Assembly (NCBI GenBank): GCA_937911855.1
Contig: CALDPK010000109.1
Coordinates: forward strand, 1 to 19,327
Source of the DNA: an uncultured Trueperaceae bacterium
Lineage (GTDB): Bacteria > Deinococcota > Deinococci > Deinococcales > Trueperaceae
DNA: 19,327 nt
Direction: 5' to 3'
In this document: in pieces, positions 12,921 through 18,811 of the stretch
How the letters are laid out: each line of letters opens with the position of its first letter
Numbering within the stretch: position 1 is the first letter of the stretch
Program-made: the position numbers and the translations under genes
Notes under the pieces: generated by a model
Told to the model about the DNA's origin: nothing
Databases searched by the model: none
The model's input: only the letters and a program-made list of their open reading frames with translations

Positions 12921-15818
12921 TCAGTCGGCCCGTGCCTTGCCGAACGCCATCCGCAGCTTGAACATGCCGCTCTTGTGACGGCGCTTCACCTCGTCCTCGC
13001 TGACGTTCAGGGCGGCAGCCACTTCGGACACCGATTCCGCCGGTCTGCCCATGCCTTCAAGGCGGGAAACCGTCTCGGCCACATCGGTATCCAGGATGTC
13101 CAGGTGCCCGGCCAGCTGCTCGGTCGTCGCCTTGGGCTTCTTCGGCCCGGCCGGCTTCTTCGGAGCCTTCTTCGCGGTCTTCTTCGGAGCGGCTTTCGCC
13201 TTGGTCTTGCGGGCTGCGCCGGCGCGTTTCTTGACCGGCTTGCCGCGCTCCTCGATGAGCTTCAGCGCACCCTTCAGGTCCAGTTCGTCCACGTCCTGGT
13301 CCTTGGGCAGGGACGCGTTGTTGTCGCCATCGGTGACGAACGGGCCGTAACGGCCGCGGCGCACCTCGATGGGTTCACCCGTCTTCGGATGCTCGCCAAG
13401 TACCTTCAGCGGGCGGTTGCGTTCTTCCTTGCGGCGGATGAGCTCGAGGCCGGTGTCGAAGTCAACGGTCAGTACGTCCTGGTCTTTGGGCAGCGACGCG
13501 TACAGCGTCCCGTGCTTCACGAACGGTCCGAAGCGGCCTATGCCTGCCTCGATCTTCTTGCCGGAGTCCGGGTGCAGGCCCAGTTCGCGGGGCAGTGACA
13601 GCAGCGACGCCGCCAGCTCCTCGGTCACGTCCGCCGGGGTCACGCCGGCAGGCAGGCTGGTGCGCCTGGGCCGGCTGCCGTCTTCAGGGGCCTCGCCGAG
13701 CTGCAGGTACGGACCGTATGGCCCGCGCTTCAGCAGCATCTGCTGACCGGTGTCCGGGTACGTGCCGACGGTCTCGCTGCCGCGCCCGCCTTCCTTGAGC
13801 TGTTCCTCGATGAACTCTTTGGTTACGTCTGCGGGGGCCAGTTCGGCGGGGATATTGATGTTGACCTTCTTGCCGTCCACCTCGCCCTCGACGTACGGGC
13901 CGTAGCGGCCGACGTGGATGACGTAAGGCTCCCACTTCGGTGAGGTGATGGTCGAGATCTCGCGGGCGTCGATGCTGCCCAGGCCCTCTTCCACCAGTGC
14001 CTCGATGCCCTGTTCTCCGGAGTAGAAGTTTCTCAGGTAAGGAACGGCGTCAAGCGAGCCGGCGGCGATGTCGTCCAGTGCCTGCTCCATGTTCGCGGTG
14101 AACTCGGTGTCCACCAGCTGCCTGAACTGATGCTCGAGCAGGTTGTTGGTGGCGAAGGCGGTGAAGGTCGGGACGAGCTGCGAGCCGTTCTTGCGGGCGT
14201 AACCGCGGTTGATGACGGTATCGATGATGCTCGCGTAAGTGCTGGGGCGACCGATGCCTTCGCTCTCCAGCAGCTTCACCAGCGACGCTTCGGTGAAGCG
14301 TGCGGGCGGCTTGGTCTCGTGGCCCACGCTGTCGACCTCGCGGGCGTCCAGCTGTTCGGCTTCATTCAGATCAGGCAGGGGCTGCTCGCGGTCGTCCAGG
14401 GCGGCTTCGGGATCGTCGCTGCCCTCGACGTACGCACGCAGGAAGCCGGGGAAGACGGTGCTGCGGCCGCTGGCGCGGAAGGTGACCTCTTCTGCCTTGC
14501 CGGCCGAGGATTCGAACTCGCCGCCAAGGCTGACTGCGATCCTGGCGGTCACGTACTTCAGGCGGGCGTTCGCCATCTGGGTGGCGACGGTGCGCTTCCA
14601 GATCAGGTCGTACAGCTGGCCTTCGCGGCCGTCCAGGCCGAGCTGGTCACGGGTGCGCATCTCGGACCCTGCCGGCCGGATCGCCTCGTGGGCTTCCTGG
14701 GCGTTGCGGGATTTCTTCGTGAACTGGCGTGGTTCGCTGTGCAGGTACTCGCTGCCGTAACGGCGTTCGATCGCTGCACGGCTGCCGTCCAGGGCTTCCT
14801 GTGACAGGTTGGTCGAGTCAGTCCTCATGTAGGTGATGAAGCCGTTCTCGTACAGACCCTGGGCGACGCGCATCGTGTCACGGGCGGACATGCCCAGCTT
14901 GCGGCTGGCTTCCTGCTGCAGTGTGGAGGTCGTGAACGGTGCCGCTGGTGTGCGGGTAACGAACCGTTCTTCGACTTTCCGTACCTGCCAGGTGCCCTTC
15001 TCACTCAGGTTGCGCAGGTTCTCAGCTTCGGCCTGACTGAGCAGCAGCACGTCACGGCCTGCTTCGACGCCGTCCTTGAGGCGGCCGGTGTTGTCGTCGA
15101 AATCACGGCCGCTGGCCACGCGCAGGTCGGCGACGTGGGTCAAGACGGCCTCGAACGTGCCGGAGCTGGCCTGCCTGGCCAGGGTCGCCTTGAGGTCCCA
15201 GTAGCTGGCGGGGATGAACGCCAGGCGTTCCCGTTCGCGGCGGACCAGCAGGCGCACTGCGACGCTCTGCACCCTGCCTGCCGACAGTTTCGGTGCGATC
15301 TTGCGCCACAGCAGCGGCGACACCGTGTAGCCGACCAGGCGGTCGAGCACGCGGCGGGTTTCCTGGGCGTCGACCAGGTTGCGGTTGATGGAACGGGTCT
15401 CGTCGAGCGCCTTCAGGATGGCGTCTTCTGTGATCTCGTTGAAGACCATCCGCTTTATCGGCACGTCGGGTTCGAGCAGCTCGACGAGATGCCAGCCGAT
15501 CGATTCGCCTTCGCGGTCCTCATCCGTCGCGATATAAACTTCGCTCGCGCCTTTGAGGAGGCTCTTGAGCCTGTTGACTATCTGCTTCTTCTTCGGTGCC
15601 ACCACATACAGGGGTTTGAAGCCATCGTCCACCTGAACACCAAGTCGCGCCCAGGGCTGGCCCTTGTAGCGGGCGGGAATCTCTGCGGCGCTGGCCGGCA
15701 GGTCACGGACGTGACCCATGCTGGCTTCAACCTCGTATTCCGGGGGAAGGAATCTGCGGATCGTACGTGCCTTGGTGGGCGATTCCACGATCACGAGCTT
15801 CTTTTCGGTACTGCTCAA
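12921..15818 (-). CDS. topA: DNA topoisomerase I with C-terminal repeat and basic tail
   Basis: A type IA topoisomerase that relaxes negative supercoils. The 965-residue protein has a Toprim domain with E12 (VIVESPTKA) and D99/D101/E103 (ATDEDREGE), then SAGRVQSVAV (179-187). The catalytic tyrosine is Y330 in GFITYMRTDSTNL, followed by EGIGRPSTYASIID (520-533). The C-terminal part contains no Zn-ribbon. Instead four G-R/P-Y/F-G-P-Y/F repeats occur at about 637, 699, 761 and 822, one every 62 residues. A Lys/Ala/Pro linker (863-897) and a final 68-residue helical segment follow. I saw no cysteine in the whole protein. The start is TTG, supported by GAGGTG five bases upstream. Confidence 0.95.
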   Translation of the reverse strand: MSSTEKKLVIVESPTKARTIRRFLPPEYEVEASMGHVRDLPASAAEIPARYKGQPWARLGVQVDDGFKPLYVVAPKKKQIVNRLKSLLKGASEVYIATDEDREGESIGWHLVELLEPDVPIKRMVFNEITEDAILKALDETRSINRNLVDAQETRRVLDRLVGYTVSPLLWRKIAPKLSAGRVQSVAVRLLVRRERERLAFIPASYWDLKATLARQASSGTFEAVLTHVADLRVASGRDFDDNTGRLKDGVEAGRDVLLLSQAEAENLRNLSEKGTWQVRKVEERFVTRTPAAPFTTSTLQQEASRKLGMSARDTMRVAQGLYENGFITYMRTDSTNLSQEALDGSRAAIERRYGSEYLHSEPRQFTKKSRNAQEAHEAIRPAGSEMRTRDQLGLDGREGQLYDLIWKRTVATQMANARLKYVTARIAVSLGGEFESSAGKAEEVTFRASGRSTVFPGFLRAYVEGSDDPEAALDDREQPLPDLNEAEQLDAREVDSVGHETKPPARFTEASLVKLLESEGIGRPSTYASIIDTVINRGYARKNGSQLVPTFTAFATNNLLEHQFRQLVDTEFTANMEQALDDIAAGSLDAVPYLRNFYSGEQGIEALVEEGLGSIDAREISTITSPKWEPYVIHVGRYGPYVEGEVDGKKVNINIPAELAPADVTKEFIEEQLKEGGRGSETVGTYPDTGQQMLLKRGPYGPYLQLGEAPEDGSRPRRTSLPAGVTPADVTEELAASLLSLPRELGLHPDSGKKIEAGIGRFGPFVKHGTLYASLPKDQDVLTVDFDTGLELIRRKEERNRPLKVLGEHPKTGEPIEVRRGRYGPFVTDGDNNASLPKDQDVDELDLKGALKLIEERGKPVKKRAGAARKTKAKAAPKKTAKKAPKKPAGPKKPKATTEQLAGHLDILDTDVAETVSRLEGMGRPAESVSEVAAALNVSEDEVKRRHKSGMFKLRMAFGKARAD

Positions 15819-15823
15819 CCAAT

Positions 15824-15829
15824 CACCTC
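15824..15829 (-). promoter_or_regulatory. Shine-Dalgarno site that sets the topA TTG start
   Basis: GAGGTG on the minus strand, 5 nt before TTG at 15818. It is one of the few clear ribosome-binding sites in the window and fits a leadered mRNA from the topA promoter. Confidence 0.7.
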
Positions 15830-15910
15830 AGGGATGCGTGAAGAGGCTCAGGCGGCTCACCGACCGGTGGCCGTGCTGCATTAATGCGCAACCTGTCACG
15901 CAACGGCGTC

Positions 15911-15938
15911 ATTATAAGGACAAAGTATGTTCTGTCAA
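15911..15938 (-). promoter_or_regulatory. Consensus sigma-70 promoter for topA
   Basis: On the minus strand, TTGACA (15933-15938) and TATAAT (15911-15916) both match the consensus exactly, with a 16-bp spacer. The start would be near 15904, giving a leader of about 85 nt. The leader contains a GCATTAATGC palindrome (15878-15887) and a small CACC/GGTG hairpin. It is by far the strongest promoter seen here and lies in a local A+T-rich patch between recR and topA. Confidence 0.88.
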
Positions 15939-15964
15939 GCAGCCGTGAACCGGCGGCCCAGGCG

Positions 15965-16561
15965 TCAGACCGAGCGGCGGTGGGCGATTGCCCTGCCCAG
16001 GGTCACCTCGTCAGCGTACTCGAGGTCACCGCCGACCGGCAGTCCGTAGGCGATGCGCGAGGCCCTTACTTCCGTGTCGGCGAGCATGCGCGCCAGGTAC
16101 ATGGCGGTGGCTTCGCCCTCAACCGTGGTCGAGGTTGCCAGGATCACTTCATTGACCCCGCTTAAGCGGCCGAGCAGCGCGTCGAACGACAGCTGTTCCG
16201 GGCCGACACCGTTCATGGGGGAGAGCGCGCCGTGCAGGACGTGGTACAGCCCGGATAACTCGCCGGAACGTTCGAGTGCCAGCAGGTCTGCCGGCTGCTC
16301 GACCACGCAGATCAGGCTGCGGTCGCGCAGCGGGTCCGAGCAGATCGAGCAGGTCTCCTGCCGTGAATCCATGATGTTGAAACACACCGGGCAGGTCGTG
16401 AGCCCGGTCTTGGCGTCCAGGATGGCCTGAGCCAGCGCCTTGACGTCGTCCTCTTCCTGGTTGAACAGGTGGAAGGCGAGGCGCTGGGCACTCTTCGGCC
16501 CCACGCCTGGCAGGCGCCCGAGTTCGCGGATGAGCCGCACCAGTGAGGGCGGGTACTTCAG
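15965..16561 (-). CDS. recR: Recombination protein RecR (probable CTG start)
   Basis: A ring-forming RecFOR-pathway protein. It has a helix-hairpin-helix (ELGRLPGVGPKSAQRLAFHLF), a Cys4 zinc finger (TCPVCFNI...TCSICSDP), and a Toprim domain (ICVVEQPADLLALERSG, ending near TVEGEATAMYLARML) with the terminal VPVGGDLEY-like segment (here LPVGGDLEYADEVTLGRA). Read from the CTG at 16561 the protein begins (M)KYPPSLVRLIRELG, the canonical RecR N-terminus, and is 198 residues. The first conventional start, GTG at 16540, would lose the conserved KYPPSL. The CTG overlaps the ybaB stop as CTGA, like the other NTGA couplings here. The gene is certain; the start codon is an inference. Confidence 0.9.
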   Translation of the reverse strand: MKYPPSLVRLIRELGRLPGVGPKSAQRLAFHLFNQEEDDVKALAQAILDAKTGLTTCPVCFNIMDSRQETCSICSDPLRDRSLICVVEQPADLLALERSGELSGLYHVLHGALSPMNGVGPEQLSFDALLGRLSGVNEVILATSTTVEGEATAMYLARMLADTEVRASRIAYGLPVGGDLEYADEVTLGRAIAHRRSV

Positions 16562-16887
16562 AACAGGCCTCCGAGGCCGCCCATGCCGCCCATGCCGCCG
16601 AGTCCGCCCAGCGCGCCGCCCATCTCCTTCTCCTGAAGCTCACGCGCTTTGCGCTGAGCGTCGGATATGGCTGCGGTGATCAGGTCCTCGAGCAGTTCGG
16701 CGTCATCGGGATCGATGGTTTTCGGGTCGATCTTGACTGCGGTCACGTCGCCAGTTCCGTTGGCGGTCACGGTTACGAGACCGGCGCCGGCGGTGCCCTC
16801 GACGGTCAGGGAAGCGAGGCGCTCCTGCGCTTCACGCATCTTCTCCTGGGCCTGCTGGGCTTGTTTCATCAGCTTCTGAATATTCAT
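16558..16887 (-). CDS. ybaB: YbaB/EbfC nucleoid-associated protein
   Basis: A 109-residue DNA-binding protein of the YbaB/EbfC family, usually encoded between dnaX and recR as here. It has an N-terminal helix MNIQKLMKQAQQAQEKMREAQERL, a central sheet (TVEGTAGAGLVTVTANGTGDVTAVKIDP), and a C-terminal helix with LLEDLITAAISDAQRKARELQEKEM. A Gly/Leu/Met-rich tail (GGLGGMGGMGGLGGLF) follows. The ATG lies inside the last 56 nt of the dnaX -1 frame. A TAGAAT box 9 nt upstream gives it a promoter of its own. Its stop overlaps the probable recR CTG start. Confidence 0.93.
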   Translation of the reverse strand: MNIQKLMKQAQQAQEKMREAQERLASLTVEGTAGAGLVTVTANGTGDVTAVKIDPKTIDPDDAELLEDLITAAISDAQRKARELQEKEMGGALGGLGGMGGMGGLGGLF

Positions 16888-17287
16888 TACTGGTGGATTC
16901 TACCCCCATTTCTCCGCTTCCTTCAGTAGCTGGGACCGGCTCTCGGCTGATCTCGCGGCCGGGGAACAGTTCCTGCACCAGCGCCAGCCCGGAGCTGCTG
17001 TCCCTGACGGGACTGCCAGCGGCAGGTTCTTCCCGGGCTGCGGGGCGGAAGTCAGCAGGCGGGCCATCGTCTGCCGGTTCGTCCCAGAAGCCGTCGGGGA
17101 TCCCGTACAGCGAGTCGCTCTCCTGGATGGGTTCGAACGGAGCTTCCCTGGCCGGAGCAGCAGCCTGTGCCGGTTCGTCTTGCGGCTCGGGCTCTGCGGG
17201 CGGGGCTGGCGGCGGCTCGGGTTCGGGCTGCCTTGCGGGCGGGGCTGTTTGCGGGGCGGCTCGCTGCGGAGTCCGCCCCGTCAGGCT
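16832..17287 (-). CDS. dnaX: dnaX tau-specific extension in the -1 frame
   Basis: After the A7 run, the -1 frame of dnaX stays open for 151 codons to a TGA at 16834-16832. It begins KK-SLTGRTPQR, passes through a Pro/Glu/Ala-rich linker (APPARQPEPEPPPAPPAEPE), an acidic segment (ESDSLYGIPDGFWDEP), and a conserved-looking tail (LALVQELFPGREISREP). LxxFxG-type tails are common at the C-terminus of long bacterial DnaX proteins. It fills what would otherwise be a 393-bp gap between the dnaX stop and ybaB. Joined to residues 1-478 it makes a 629-residue protein, similar in size to E. coli tau (643). It is expected to bind the replicase alpha subunit and helicase. Production depends on frameshifting, which is inferred. 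Confidence 0.82.
   Translation of the reverse strand, partial: SLTGRTPQRAAPQTAPPARQPEPEPPPAPPAEPEPQDEPAQAAAPAREAPFEPIQESDSLYGIPDGFWDEPADDGPPADFRPAAREEPAAGSPVRDSSSGLALVQELFPGREISREPVPATEGSGEMGVESTSNEYSEADETSPAGPGEDA
16897..16902 (-). promoter_or_regulatory. -10 box for ybaB-recR
   Basis: TAGAAT on the minus strand, 9 nt before the ybaB ATG, embedded in the dnaX tau reading frame. The same hexamer precedes recO and dnaX. Confidence 0.55.
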
Positions 17288-17293
17288 TTTTTT
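17252..17293 (-). promoter_or_regulatory. Programmed -1 frameshift signal in dnaX
   Basis: On the minus strand, zero-frame codons CCA AAA AAA GCC TGA contain the slippery heptamer A AAA AAA (17293-17287). After a 6-nt spacer (GCCTGA, which includes the zero-frame stop) comes a perfect 8-bp stem. Its arms are CGGGGCGG (17280-17273) and CCGCCCCG (17259-17252), closing a 13-nt loop in which CTC and GAG can add three pairs. Slippery run, short spacer and GC stem are the standard layout for -1 ribosomal frameshifting. An A7 run could also cause RNA polymerase slippage, as in Thermus dnaX. No clear upstream Shine-Dalgarno-like stimulator is visible. Confidence 0.85.
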
Positions 17294-18720
17294 GGTTCGG
17301 TACTACCCCCGGGTCCGCGGACTACGACCTTGTATTCAGGGCCGGCTACCCGGGCCACCAGTTCCTCGAACTCGGCCAGCCGCTGGGTGAGCTGGTTGTA
17401 GTGGAAACGGGCGCGTTCCGGGTAGTCCAGGGTGATTACGTTGCCTTCGATGGTGTCGTCGGCCGGCATCAGGAACGCGCGCAGCTGACCGCTTGCTTCC
17501 TCGCGGATCCTGTGGAAACTGATGCCGGGAGCCTTCCTGGGCCGCTCGGGTTCAGCGGTTTTGGTCGCAGCCGGTTTGCTGGCCGCAGCGGGCCGCGCAG
17601 GCCTGGTTGCGGGTTGGCTGCGGGCGGGCCGGGCCAGCGGATCGAACTCCGGCAGGGGAGTCTCGGCAGCGGCCGGTTGAGTTGCCTGGGGCGTCATCGC
17701 GTTGATGGCCTTGATGAGTGCGACCTCGAGGGAGAACAGGTCATCGCGGCGTACGAACCGCTCCTGCTCGTCGTCCAGGCTGCCGATCATGCGCATGAGG
17801 GTGTCCTGGTCAAGATCCAGGCGGAAGTCGTCCTTGCCGGTGACCTGGTTGACGAGCGCGTCACGCAGCGTGACGTTCAGGCGCTCGGCGAGCGAGCGGG
17901 GTGCGAAGCCGTCGTGATAGAGCGACGTTGCCTCGCCCAGTGCGCGCTCGAGGTCTGCAGCTGCCAGGCCGCGGGCCAGTTCCTGCAGGCGCTCGACCGG
18001 AGGCAGTCCCAGCGCGTTGCTTACGTCATGGGCGCTGATGGCCGCGCCGGGTGCGAGCAGGCGCTCCAGCAGCGACTCGGCGTCACGCATCGCTCCTTCG
18101 GCGCTTCTGGCGACGAGCGCCAGCGCACCCGGTTCGAACGTCACGCCGGCGTCTTCGCAGATCTGCTCCAGCTTGCCCTGGATCTCACCGTCCGACAGGC
18201 GTCGGAAACGGTAATGCTGACAGCGCGAGAGGACCGTGGGCGGGAGCTTCTCAGGTTCGGTCGTGGCCAGCACGAAGATCAGATGGGGTGGTGGTTCTTC
18301 AAGCGTCTTGAGCAGCGCGTTTGAGGCTGCCCGGCTGAGCATGTGGGCTTCGTCCAGGATCCAGACGCGGTGGTTGCCGCGCATGCTGGCGAGGCCGCTG
18401 CGTTCGCGCAGGTCACGGATGTCTTCGACCGAGTTGTTGCTGGCAGCGTCCAGTTCGATGACGTCAGGATGCGAGCCCGAGATGACCAGGCGGCAGTCTT
18501 CGCATTCGCCGCAGGGACGGTCGGACTGGGCGGTGCAGGCAGTGGCCATGGCCAGCAGGCGGGCGCTGGTTGTCTTGCCCACGCCACGCGGACCGGAGAA
18601 CAGGTAGGCGTGCCCCAGGCGGTCCTGGGCCACTGCTTTCGCAAGTATTCCCGTCACGTGGTCCTGGCCGATGACCGCTGAGAAAGTGGCTGGCCTGGAA
18701 CGTTGCGAGATAGCTGTCAC
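17281..18720 (-). CDS. dnaX: DNA polymerase III gamma/tau subunit (zero-frame gamma-like product)
   Basis: The AAA+ motor of the clamp loader, which opens and loads the beta clamp. The zero-frame product is 479 residues. It has the Walker A motif GPRGVGKT (43-50), zinc-site cysteines C62, C70, C73 and C76, Walker B DEAHML (123-128), sensor 1 ATTEP (152-156), the LSRC arginine-finger motif (164-167) and EGAMRDAESLLERL. The clamp-loader domain III is followed by a Pro/Ala linker (ATRPARPAAASKP) and a short folded segment before the stop. The start is GTG at 18720 (VTAISQRSRPATFSAVIGQ, aligning with the usual LYRKYRPxTFxxVVGQ), with TAGAAT 7 nt before it. The longer open frame to 19068 is only the shadow of the divergent patatin gene. 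Confidence 0.94.
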   Translation of the reverse strand: MTAISQRSRPATFSAVIGQDHVTGILAKAVAQDRLGHAYLFSGPRGVGKTTSARLLAMATACTAQSDRPCGECEDCRLVISGSHPDVIELDAASNNSVEDIRDLRERSGLASMRGNHRVWILDEAHMLSRAASNALLKTLEEPPPHLIFVLATTEPEKLPPTVLSRCQHYRFRRLSDGEIQGKLEQICEDAGVTFEPGALALVARSAEGAMRDAESLLERLLAPGAAISAHDVSNALGLPPVERLQELARGLAAADLERALGEATSLYHDGFAPRSLAERLNVTLRDALVNQVTGKDDFRLDLDQDTLMRMIGSLDDEQERFVRRDDLFSLEVALIKAINAMTPQATQPAAAETPLPEFDPLARPARSQPATRPARPAAASKPAATKTAEPERPRKAPGISFHRIREEASGQLRAFLMPADDTIEGNVITLDYPERARFHYNQLTQRLAEFEELVARVAGPEYKVVVRGPGGSTEPKKA

Positions 18721-18727
18721 GAAGGAG

Positions 18728-18733
18728 ATTCTA
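18728..18733 (-). promoter_or_regulatory. -10 box for leaderless dnaX mRNA
   Basis: TAGAAT on the minus strand, 7 nt before the GTG start. No Shine-Dalgarno site lies between (the intervening bases are CTCCTTC). Confidence 0.62.
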
Positions 18734-18800
18734 CCACCAGCCCTCCGCGGGCGGGCTGCCGGTTGAGACAGGCTGAAGCTGCCGTAAGCCACCGACGCTG

Positions 18801-18806
18801 TAGCAT
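18801..18806 (+). promoter_or_regulatory. -10 box for leaderless patatin-like gene
   Basis: TAGCAT preceded by TG two bases upstream, 5 nt before the ATG at 18812. It faces away from the dnaX promoter in the 91-bp divergent gap. Confidence 0.55.
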
Positions 18807-18811
18807 GACGC

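Noticed and set aside
13130..13240. Tandem-repeat-like AAG/GCC-rich DNA (Lys/Ala/Pro stretch)
   Set aside because: It is codon-level repetition of the TopA basic linker, not a DNA repeat array or CRISPR.
15135..15884. 249-codon plus-strand open frame opposite the topA 5' part and promoter
   Set aside because: It is antisense to well-conserved Toprim sequence and to the topA promoter. Composition is that of a shadow frame.
16893..17390. Plus-strand open frame of 165 codons opposite the gap between dnaX and ybaB
   Set aside because: It is Ser/Gly/Ala-rich low-complexity sequence antisense to the dnaX -1 frame. It has no start signal and no recognisable domain, whereas the minus-strand reading gives a coherent tau tail.
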